From Styela clava (taxonomy: Eukaryota > Chordata > Ascidiacea > Stolidobranchia > Styelidae), in NCBI RefSeq assembly GCF_964204865.1, contig NC_135261.1, forward strand, positions 1,860,001 to 1,924,000: a DNA stretch of 64,000 nt, in the 5' to 3' direction. Shown in pieces: positions 32,831 through 41,756 of this stretch (positions are counted from its first letter, which is position 1; each line of letters begins with the position of its first letter). Under the pieces are notes generated by a model. The model ran no database searches. It saw only the letters and a program-made list of their open reading frames with translations, and was not told the origin of the DNA. The position numbers and the translations under genes are program-made.

Positions 32831-33465
32831 CCAGAGAAGCACATTACGCGGGGAAAATTGGCGCGTAATTCGATTAACACATGAGCGATGAGCCATTCGT
32901 TTTAGGCTGCAGTCGGCAACCGACGTCTTGTTGCGGGGTTTTCTCGGCGGATAGGATAGCGAAATTGAACTTTTAATGTTCTTATTGAAGAATAGTAAGA
33001 TGAAAAGTTAGCAATACTGCACTACGTAGTCACATACTACTGGAATGGCGAACTAACGTTACAGTCTCGTGTAATTATTGGGATAAGGTTTCACATATAC
33101 ATACCGTGCCGGTACTTGGGCGACCGTATAATAGAATAGACTACATACCTTTATCGTGTCGGAAATACTCCAGGTTCGGACCGCAGCGTAGGTTACCGGT
33201 ACCGTACGACAGTGCGTTGGCAGGCTGTCTTTCTATGGTTAATGCGGCATGCTTAACACGGCTCTGTAACCAGATCACTGCGAATAATGAAACATAGTCT
33301 ACTGGCAATACCGACCCTACTACTTACTAGTGCCTCAAATTTCTAGACCCTTTTCAAATTATAAAATCTATTTTATGATTTCGTTTTCAACAGAAAAAGT
33401 GCATATTAATTGATTTAAGTTGAGATTGGATAGAATTTACTTATTTAACGCCAATAAGACGGCTT
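32831..33465. other. No gene seen
   Basis: No supported gene. Several 'ggtaccgtac'-type self-complementary words (33105-33215) occur, as also around 13930, 42045 and 63605. Confidence 0.3.
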
Positions 33466-33760
33466 AATCATATGGCAAAACACGTCATCCCGTCCGGTTA
33501 CCGGTCCATGTCGAGTGTGGGATTGGTAAGCTTGTTATTTGTTTTCGGAAGCATGGACTTGATGGCAGAGGATGCCGTAACCGATCAGCGGTTACGTAAA
33601 GCGGCGGCGAAGAGTATAGAACTCCTTTCGCACATAACTATCCCGTCATGCGATTCGAACTTACGAACCCACACAAGGTAATCAGAGGTGCAATGGCGAG
33701 TATTCCTGACGTTTAGCACGATTCGCCACACCGCCGAGCCGAGATGGATAAGGATTTAAT
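33466..33760 (-). mobile_element. tRNA-derived SINE, minus strand
   Basis: Read on the minus strand: 'gtggcgaatcgtgctaaacg' (box-A-like), 'gccattgcacctctgattac', 'tgtgtgggttcgtaagttcg' with gttcgaatc (box-B-like). The body follows with 'gtaaccgctgatcggttacg', 'gcatcctctgccatcaag' and 'catggaccggtaaccgg'. This is the best-preserved tRNA-like head in the window. The parent tRNA is not identified. Confidence 0.65.
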
Positions 33761-33968
33761 TGCTTTTCTATTTATTTGTACAGTTTATCAAGTTATAATT
33801 CTGCCTTCGGTTCATAAATGAGGGATTCACTTTATCAGCTACAAACCATTCACACCACTCGCGATATTTCTCTTTTTCGTAGTGTAACAGTCCATAATAA
33901 TTTGATTACTTTTTTTGCAGGATGTAATTATTGACATGATTTAGTCTAATATCATATTTATCTTTGAT

Positions 33969-34163
33969 ATGCATGCCATAGTTTATTTCAACAAAGATAA
34001 TTCTGTTATTATTGTTCCACACACTTGGATGTACAATGTCACGGAAGCTGAGAATCAAAAGTTTGGAAGTTGTTTATGTAAGCTAAATTTCCAAGAAAAT
34101 CAAAAACAGGTAGCACATCAAACAGATTGGGACAACTTGGCTGTCGGCTGTTCGCTGAAACTG
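33969..34163 (+). CDS. Candidate N-terminal exon, transposon-associated type
   Basis: An ATG opens 65 codons (MHAIVYFNKDNSVIIVPHTW ...) that run to a strong donor ctg|gtgagtg at 34164. The pattern V-x-F-x-x-D-x-S-V-x-x-x-P-x-x-W followed by a later DWDNLAVGCSLK resembles the short N-terminal segment found in many invertebrate BEN-domain or transposon-derived proteins (from memory of the family, not verified). No downstream exon could be joined: 34250-35000 is SINE fragments. Confidence 0.4.
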
Positions 34164-34499
34164 GTGAGTGAATGCATTCATATCTGTTTTTGCATGTCAC
34201 TAATTGGTGCACTGTTTATAAAAAAGGCAGAGATAATAATTTGAAGTCATGACTTATATATAGATTTAAAGTTTTTGCTGTGGCTCTCAGTGTTTTGCGG
34301 AAGCCTGGTGGGCTTTGTTATGTGTTGAGTTGAATGTCTGCGATTGGCACAGCGTAATTACCGAAAACATACCGTTAGTTATTCATATCTTGTGTTTTTG
34401 TTCACTATTTGACGGGCGCGTTCATATTCTAAATCTAACCCATCTTACAGTTAGATACAGTTAGGGATAGATATATGGTTCCAAGCACCATCCTACCCA

Positions 34500-34980
34500 G
34501 AAACGCTTCCGCCACCATCAAGTCCATGCATCTCAAACAAATAACAGGCTAACTAATGCCGTACCCGACATGGACTGGTAACCGAATGAGATGCCATGGT
34601 TTGCCATACAATTAGGCCGTCTTATTGGTTTCTCTTTCTCTCGGGATAAATCTGTAAATCTTATCCAATATAGCCATATGGATAGATATATGGTCGCAAA
34701 TGACATTCGAAAGGCGGCCGTATAGGACTATAGACAGCAGTTTAGAAATAGGTATGGTTAGCGCAATCGTCCTTGAATAATATCTTCCGTGAAGAAGTAT
34801 GGGCTGCTGATTGGATAACACATAGCCATCATCGCAATTTAAATAGGCCACTGAAAAGATTTCAAGCAAAGTCCATGCATTTGGCTAACTATCCCCATAG
34901 CTGCTAACGGGCGAGAGGCCGTGGTTACTTATATAATTAAGTCGTCTTGTTTTGTCCCTCCTGTATATATACACGATATT
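34500..34980 (+). repeat. SINE body fragments
   Basis: 34505-34690 shares 'accatcaagtccatgcatct', 'ataacaggctaactaatgcc', 'gacatggactggtaaccg' and 'aggccgtctta' with 59930-60075. A shorter second piece (34870-34970) repeats 'gtccatgcat', 'ggctaacta' and 'aagtcgtctt'. Heads are missing. Confidence 0.5.
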
Positions 34981-35082
34981 ACTATCCTAAAAAGTCATTT
35001 TCTCCATTCCCGTAGTCAGTGAAAGGTAAATAACGCTGATATCGCGCTTCATAAGACTATTTTGTGAGTGACGGCGGCGCCT

Positions 35083-35099
35083 GTCTCTGTGGCGCAATT

Positions 35100-35139
<40 letters not shown>

Positions 35140-35156
35140 GAGCCCACCCAGGGACG
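35083..35156 (+). tRNA. tRNA-Asn (anticodon GTT)
   Basis: A 74-nt cloverleaf. The acceptor arm is GTCTCTG paired with CAGGGAC and the discriminator is G. The D arm lies in GGCGCAATTGGTTAGCGC, the anticodon stem-loop is TTCGGCTGTTAACCGAA with GTT, and the T arm is GGTGGTTCGAGCCCACC. Box A and box B are intact. CCA is not encoded and there is no intron. Downstream 'catttttc' is a Pol III T-tract terminator. It lies outside any SINE and looks functional. Confidence 0.97.
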
Positions 35157-35829
35157 GTGTCATTTTTCATCATCAATTTTCTCTGATATACCGGTATATA
35201 TTGCACTTACAACTTAATTTGGTATGGCAACGCTGAGCAGAATCTTTGGAACTAGTTTGACCTGATTTTGTTCAGTATTTTTCAAAAAAGTAAGAAGAAG
35301 CATATTCTCAAATTTCGCGTGACGTCATAACCACGTGACAAAGTCTCTCGACCAAAACTGCAGGTATATCTCGCTGGACTGTCGTCTGCCGTGAACTGTT
35401 TTGCGCGTTCGTTTCCTGCAGTTGTGTTTGAAAGTATATCTATTTTGTAGCGTTAGTTGGTATAGCCTATGTTTGCACGGCATTTGTTTGTTTCTGTAGC
35501 TTAATAGTACAAGGCTTTATGATAATATGTTACGATGAGACAGGGTGTTAGCACTGCAGTATTTTTGGTTTGCCTGGATCTGTAACAGTTTTTTTGTCGG
35601 TCATTTCCAAATTTTTAACAGCATATGGTACTGTACGTAACGCGTATATAGACTTTAAATAATCTCCTTTTTATTGTTGTGCATTAATCCATATAATGGC
35701 GTCGTCAGCTTCTGTATAGCCTATAGCATTCACCACCCGGATTTCAATACAAAAAATAAAAAACGCTAGCCTACTTTGAAAAACTTAAGATGTGTCACTT
35801 GGAAGAATGAACCTAGGCTATATGTCACC
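35157..35829. promoter_or_regulatory. Intergenic; CRE plus E-box pair at 35321-35338
   Basis: No gene seen. The sequence gtgacgtcataaccacgtga places a full CRE (TGACGTCA) next to a CACGTG E-box, followed by a GC-richer stretch to 35420. This could be a promoter for an unrecognised transcript on either strand. Function is inferred only from the motifs. Confidence 0.3.
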
Positions 35830-36660
35830 ACAGGATGCATGAGTGGATGAAACATCTTTATGGCCAAAGGTTGAATACCCTGACGTATATATTAATATCT
35901 CATCAATACACCTGGAATATACACAAAAGAGGCCATGAAAAACAGGAAAAGTTTGAAACATACAAAATTGAGCCGTTCCAGCGTTCGGTGTACAAGCTAT
36001 TAAAAATTTGACAGTGGAATGTTTTTTGTAATCAGAGTATACTTGGGCTCGGGCAAGTAATCGTTTCGGTCTATTGATAAATATTTCACAGCGGTCTATG
36101 ATGCCAATCTTGGGAAGTATTGTCGAAAAAGTGGTGTGTTTTAATATTTGCTTCACAGTCCAACAAATCAGAAACAACATTTTGTTTTAGATTAAATCAA
36201 TCCAGCGCCAGAATGCGTTGTCGAGATTTGATTTAGACAAATTGAATATGTCTGCTAACGTATCAAAATGTTCGTTTAAGCGTAGTTTCATGAGGGTCAT
36301 GAGCATTTTATATTAGCACGGATCTGGCAAACAGGAGCAGAGGAAATTGAACATAACATCAAATGTTTCTACTGGTAAAACAGTATAGTAAATGAATTTT
36401 TTTGGCTATTTGCTCAAGTTCTTGTAACTAGAAATGTTGAAATTTCTAGTTTTTCCACTGCCTCATTTCTCTCCATTCTAAGCTGCAAAAGTTCTGCCTC
36501 AAAGTTTTCTAAATTAACTAATTTGTCTAAACCTTCATCTTTCTCTTTTCTAATTCGTAAACTTTACTCCTCGAGTAACTCCAATTGATTTTCCTTGGAG
36601 GTTGCATTTGACTCACTATGAGATGAAGCTGCAGTATCGACTGGTTCTGGATATCTATTG
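35830..36660 (-). pseudogene. Decayed HTH + DDE transposase (Harbinger/ISL2EU-like)
   Basis: Minus-strand pieces appear in the right order: a coiled-coil-like stretch (EAELLQLRMERNEAVEKLE), then a helix-turn-helix (LMTLMKLRLNEHFDTLADIF ... SKSNLDNAFWRWID), then the start of a DDE nuclease domain ([12 protein letters not shown] ... [20 protein letters not shown]). This matches the DDE_Tnp_4 class (family knowledge). In-frame stops separate the pieces, and the frame drifts after 'ACTPNAGT' with no WGGR-like continuation, so it is dead. The ends of the element were not found. Confidence 0.75.
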
Positions 36661-37146
36661 AATAGTTCTATTTTATGAGTTTTCGCTTTTTTATGCAAAC
36701 TGTACTGTATATTTATTCATTGTATCCGTTTTTATTTGAACTTGTTTTTGTGATGACAAATATACGATTGATTGATATGTCCGAAAACCTATAATAAGTA
36801 CCATATGTGGAACAAAAACACGGGATCCGAGAAAATTTTACATCATACTTTGAATTGGACACCCAATTTTAGTGTTTCCGCAATTTAGCGCTTACAGTCT
36901 AGTTTACAAGTTCGAAACAATCCACTTTATTCAAAATATAAAAGCTACATCTCATTTAAGTGTACTGATAGTCTATTTTAACATTGTGTATCACAGATTT
37001 GGGAGATTGATATTTTACAACTTTAACCTAACCAAAATCATTTGTTTGTAAATTAGACAGATGATAATCCTGTACGGACAGGCTACAAACCCGTAATTAA
37101 ATTATCTCTAAATGTCCCAAATCAATATGATTTGTAAAAATCAAAA

Positions 37147-37264
37147 GCCTACGGCACCCGGTATTCCCAGCCGGTCACCCATGCAAGTACTAACCGAGCC
37201 CGACGTTGCTTAACTTCCGAGATCGAACGAGATCGGGTGTATTCAACGTGGTATGGTCGTAGGC
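37147..37264 (-). rRNA. 5S ribosomal RNA, copy 1
   Basis: 118 nt, minus strand, starting GCCTACGACCATACCACG and ending ATACCGGGTGCCGTAGGC, so the terminal stem is complete. The internal promoter region around GAAGTTAAGCAACGTCGGGC and the conserved GATGGGTGACC-like part (here GCATGGGTGACC) are intact. TTTT follows immediately (37143-37146) as the Pol III terminator. The sequence is identical to copies 3-10. Confidence 0.97.
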
Positions 37265-37287
37265 GGTATCGAAGCTTCCTATTCGGC

Positions 37288-37295
37288 TTTTTATA
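37288..37295 (-). promoter_or_regulatory. TATA-like box of 5S gene (representative)
   Basis: TATAAAAA at -31 to -24 relative to the first base of 5S copy 1, followed by gccgaataggaagcttcg up to the gene. The box is at the same position in the other copies. Variants are TATAAATA for copy 5 and TATTAAAA for copy 7. Upstream TATA-like elements near -30 support 5S transcription in several eukaryotes (established). Its role here is inferred from position and conservation. Confidence 0.6.
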
Positions 37296-37919
37296 TTTAG
37301 GTTTTGTGTTAGAAACGAGAGATCGACGAAAGTTTAAAACGAGAGACCGATGGAGCGTAAAGAGTAGGATTCACAGTAATGGCAAGTCTGCCTTAATTTT
37401 TAACGTATTTTTCACAGAAGTAAGAAAAAGCACATCGGTAAATGTCTGAAATTAGACAAAAGCCTGCAAGTAGGCTTACCATATATGTGAAACAAAATAC
37501 TTAGACGGTTCGAATAGTAATATTCAACACATATGGATTATTAGGAAAGGTGCACTTTCTTTTCGACGTTTTAAATAATTTAACAGCAGTACAGATTATG
37601 TTTGATGCTAAATTGACGTATTAATACCTATGACATAACAAGATAGTGTTGTCTCCCACGGAACTGGTGAAGTGAGTCGCAAACCATTAATAAACTTCCC
37701 CATTTATTAAAAAAAATTGTATTGATATTTAATAAACAAAAATTATTTATTTCTGCATGACCGGAACATTTAAGCTCACTGGACGGAACGCCGAAATAGC
37801 CTCTATAAATCGCGGCTGTCGCGCCATCGGGATGTATGTATATAACCCATGCGTGCTGTTCGCAAGTTTTCATTCTTAGCTAAATCGTATCTAGTTTCCT
37901 AGTTTTATTGGTGCTCCCG

Positions 37920-38019
37920 AAGTATGTGTAACGAAATGGCGCACAGCCTGCACATAGAATGTGTGTCAGGTTATGGCTCAGGTTGTGCGTCATCTTGGTA
38001 CACATACTTCCGAAGCGCC
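37920..38019. mobile_element. Foldback MITE in 5S spacer 1 (type A)
   Basis: Ends ggtgctcccgaagtatgtgt and cacatacttccgaagcgcc, with paired 'atggcgcacagcctg' and 'caggttgtgcgtcatcttgg' arms. In the type-B spacer at 47640-47680 the flanks run together without it ('agtttcctagttttttgaat'), giving a natural empty site. Confidence 0.85.
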
Positions 38020-38524
38020 ATTTTTAGAATTATATATACGAGGAAAAATGAAAATCAAAGAGACAGAATTATTCTATAAACTCAGAATACCCGGGGTGAC
38101 GAGGTGTAGGATGTCTTTAAAGCCTGTGGCAACTCATCAATTTATTTTAAGAACATTGAAGCCATGACTCATAAGCCTTCTTTCGAATCGTAACTCTAGA
38201 AAGTTTCCTTCATACTGTGTCATTGAAAAATGGCTGATGTCCATTTTTAGTTTTTTCGCGATTTAGCGCTTACAAACTAGTTTACAAGTTCGAAACAATC
38301 CACTTCATTCAAAATATAAAAGCTACATCTCATTTAGGTGTACTGATAGTCTATTTTAACATTGTGTATCGCAAATTTGGGAGATTGATATTTTACAACT
38401 TTAACCTAACGAAAATCATTTGTTTGTAAATTAGGCAAATGATAATCCTGTACGGACAGGCTACAAACCCGTAATTAAATTATCTCTAAATGTCCCAAAT
38501 CAATATGATTTGTAAAAATCAAGA

Positions 38525-38642
38525 GCCTACGGCACCCGGTATTCCCAGCCGGTCACCCATGCAAGTACTAACCGAGCCCGACGTTACTTAACTCCCGAGA
38601 TCGAACGAGATCGGGTGTATTCAACGTGGTATGGTCGTAGGC
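38525..38642 (-). rRNA. 5S rRNA, variant copy 2
   Basis: Differs from all other copies at RNA positions 49 (A to G) and 57 (C to U). Position 57 falls in the A-box of the internal control region and 49 lies next to it. The T-tract directly after the gene is also broken (TCTTG in place of TTTTG). The next run of T lies about 7 nt further on. The terminal stem and C-box are intact. It may be a weakly expressed or dying copy, or a variant 5S class. Confidence 0.93.
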
Positions 38643-39286
38643 GGTATCGAAGCTTCCTATTCGGCTTTTTATATTTAGGTTTTGTGTTAGAAACGAGAGA
38701 TCGACGAAAGTTTAAAACGAGAGACCGATGGAGCGTAAAGAGTAGGATTTACAGTAATGGCAGGTCTGCCTTAATTTTTAACGTATTTTTCACAGAAGTA
38801 AGAAAAAGCACATCGGTAAATGTCTGAAATTAGACAAAAACCTGCAAGTAGGCTAACCATATATGTGAAACAAAATACTTAGACGGTTCGAATAGTAATA
38901 TTCAACACATATGGATTATTAGGAAAGGTGCACTTTCTTTTCGGCGTTTCAAATAATTTAACAGCAGTACAGATTATGTTTGATGCTAAAGTGACGTATT
39001 AATACCTATGACATAACAAAATAGTGTTGTCTCCCACGGAACTGGTGAAGTGAGTCGCAAACCATTAATAAACTTCCCCATTTATTGAAAAAATTGTATT
39101 GATATTTAATAAACGAAAATTATTTATTTCTGCATGACCGGAACATTTAAGCTCACTGGACGGAACGCCGAAATAGCCTCTATAAATCGCGGCTGTCGCG
39201 CCACCGGGATGTATGTATATAACCCATTCGTGCTGTTTGCAAGTTTTCATTCTTAGCTAAATCGTATCTAGTTTCCTAGTTTTATT

Positions 39287-39396
39287 GGTGCTCCCGAAGT
39301 ATGTGTAATAAAATGGCGCACAGCCTGCACATAGAATGTGTGTCAAGTTATGGTTCAAGTTGTGCGTCATCTTGGTACACATACTTCCGAAGCGCC
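39287..39396. mobile_element. Foldback MITE in 5S spacer 2 (type A)
   Basis: The same element and position as 37920-38019, with scattered substitutions. It carries the same flanks, so it spread by amplification of the unit and not by new insertion. Confidence 0.85.
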
Positions 39397-39914
39397 ATTT
39401 TTAGAATTATATATACGAGGAAAAATGAAAATCAAGAGTCAGAATTATTCTATGAACTCAGAATACCCGGGGTGACGAGGTGTAGTTTTCTTATTTGTAG
39501 ATGTCTTTAAAGCTTGTGGCAACTCAACAATTTATATTAAGAACATTGAAGCCATGACTCATGAGCATTCTTTCGAATCGTGACTCTAGAAAGTTTCCTT
39601 CATACTGTGTCATTGAAAAATTGCTGATGTCCATTTTTAACTTTTTCGCGATTTAGCGCTTACAAACTAGTTTACAAGTTCGAAACAATCCACTTTATTC
39701 AAAATATAAAAGCTACATCTCATTTAAGTGTACTGATAGTCTATTTTAACATTGTGTATCGCAGATTAGGGAGACTGATATTTTACAACTTTAACCTAAC
39801 CGAAATCATTTGTTTGTGAATTAGGCAAATGATAATCCTGTACGGACAGGCTACAAACCCGTAATTAAATTATTTTTAAATGTCCCAAATCAATATGATT
39901 TGTAAATATCAAAA

Positions 39915-40032
39915 GCCTACGGCACCCGGTATTCCCAGCCGGTCACCCATGCAAGTACTAACCGAGCCCGACGTTGCTTAACTTCCGAGATCGAACGAGA
40001 TCGGGTGTATTCAACGTGGTATGGTCGTAGGC
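39915..40032 (-). rRNA. 5S ribosomal RNA, copy 3
   Basis: 118 nt, identical to copy 1, with TTTT directly downstream. The spacer on its 5' side (spacer 3) is a recombinant of two type-A subtypes. Confidence 0.97.
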
Positions 40033-40678
40033 GGTATCGAAGCTTCCTATTCGGCTTTTTATATTTAGGTTTTGCATTAAAACGAGAGATCGACGAAAGT
40101 TTAAAACGAGAGACCGATGGAGCGTAAAGAGTAGGATTTACAGTAATGGCAAGTCTGCCTTAATTTTTTACGTATTTTTCACAGAAGTAAGAAAGAGCAC
40201 ATCGGTAAATGTCTGAAATTAGACAAAAACCTGCAAGTAGGCTTACCATATATGTGAAACAAAATACTTAGACGGTTCGAATAGTAATATTCAACACATA
40301 TGGATTATTAGGAAAGGTGCACTTTCTTTTCGGCATTTTAAATAATTTAACAGCAGTACAGATTATGTTTGATGCTAAATTGACGTATTAATACCTATGA
40401 CATAACAAGATAGTGTTGTCTCTCAAGGAACTGGTGAAGTGAGTCGCAAACCATTAATAAACTTCCTCATTTATAAAAAAAAAAATTGTACTGATATTTA
40501 ATAAACAAAAATTATTTATTTCTGCATGACCGGAACATTTAAGCTCACTGGACGGAACGCCGAAATAGCCTCTATAAATCGCGGCTGTCGCGCCACCGGG
40601 ATGTATGTATATAATCCATGCGTGCTGTTCGCAAGTTTTCATTCTTAGCTAAATCGTATCTAGTTTCCTAGTTTTATT

Positions 40679-40788
40679 GGTGCTCCCGAAGTATGTGTAA
40701 CAAAATGGCGCACAGCCTGCACATAGAATGTGTGTCAGGTTATGGTTCAGGTTGTGCGTCATCTTGGTACACATACTTCCTAAGCGCC
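40679..40788. mobile_element. Foldback MITE in 5S spacer 3 (type A)
   Basis: The same element as in spacers 1 and 2. The right arm shows 'cttcctaagcgcc' in place of 'cttccgaagcgcc', a change shared with spacer 4. Confidence 0.85.
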
Positions 40789-40847
40789 ATTTTTAGAATT
40801 ATATATACGAGGAAAAATGAAAATCAAAGAGTCGGAATTATTCTATG

Positions 40848-41023
40848 AACTCAGAATACCCGGGGTGACGAGGTGTAGTTTTCTTATTTGTAGATGTCTT
40901 TAAAGCTTGTGGCAACTCAACAATTTTTGTTAAGAACATTGAACTCAGAATACCCGGGGTGACGAGGTGTAGGATGTCTTTAAAGCCTGTGGCAACTCAA
41001 CAATTTATTTTAAGAACATTGAA
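40848..41023. repeat. Recombination-type duplication in 5S spacer 3
   Basis: The block 'actcagaatacccggggtga' to 'ttaagaacattgaa' occurs twice in a row. The first copy has the 'gtgtagttttcttatttgta' variant found in spacers 2, 4 and 8. The second has the 'gtgtaggatgtctttaaagc' variant found in spacers 1 and 7. The sequence that follows matches spacer 1 closely. This is the expected product of an unequal crossover between the two subtypes, and it explains why this unit is about 90 bp longer. Confidence 0.85.
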
Positions 41024-41387
41024 GCCATGACTCATAAGCCTTCTTTCGAATCGTAACTCTAGAAAGTTTCCTTCATACTGTGTCATTGAAAAATGGCTGA
41101 TGTCCATTTTTAGTTTTTTCGCGATTTAGCGCTTACAAACTAGTTTACAAGTTCGAAACAATCCACTTCATTCAAAATATAAAAGCTACATCTCATTTAG
41201 GTGTACTGATAGTCTATTTTAACATTGTGTATCGCAAATTTGGGAGATTGATATTTTACAACTTTAACCTAACGAAAATCATTTGTTTGTAAATTAGGCA
41301 AATGATAATCCTGTACGGACAGGCTACAAACCCGTAATTAAATTATCTCTAAATGTCCCAAATCAATATGATTTGTAAAAATCAAAA

Positions 41388-41505
41388 GCCTACGGCACCC
41401 GGTATTCCCAGCCGGTCACCCATGCAAGTACTAACCGAGCCCGACGTTGCTTAACTTCCGAGATCGAACGAGATCGGGTGTATTCAACGTGGTATGGTCG
41501 TAGGC
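41388..41505 (-). rRNA. 5S ribosomal RNA, copy 4
   Basis: 118 nt, identical to copy 1, with TTTT downstream. The spacer on its 5' side is interrupted by the 2.8-kb transposon at 41757-44552, 252 bp from the gene's 5' end, so the TATA-like box and proximal flank are untouched. Confidence 0.97.
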
Positions 41506-41756
41506 GGTATCGAAGCTTCCTATTCGGCTTTTTATATTTAGGTTTTGTGTTAGAAACGAGAGATCGACGAAAGTTTAAAACGAGAGACCGATGGAGCGTA
41601 AAGAGTAGGATTTACAGTAATGGCAGGTCTGCCTTAATTTTTAACGTATTTTTCACAGAAGTAAGAAAAAGCACATCGGTAAATGTCTGAAATTAGACAA
41701 AAACCTGCAAGTAGGCTTACCATATATGTGAAACAAAATACTTAGACGGTTCGAAT

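Noticed and set aside
37237-37449. Recurring 60-70-codon plus-strand frames (MYSTWYGRRR...) in nearly every unit of the array
   Set aside because: They start inside the antisense of the 5S gene and follow its conservation. They are a by-product of tandem rDNA, not proteins.
37628-37873. Recurring minus frames (MKTCEQHAWVIY...) in type-A spacers
   Set aside because: The frame is broken in type-B spacers (for example 46190-46280), and differences between copies do not favour silent positions. Similarity is due to unit amplification.
37759-37895. Spliced-leader RNA gene in the 5S spacer
   Set aside because: I looked for the 16-nt leader known from Ciona and for a leader plus GT donor plus Sm-site layout. 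No convincing leader exon was found, so it is kept only as a hypothesis in the findings.
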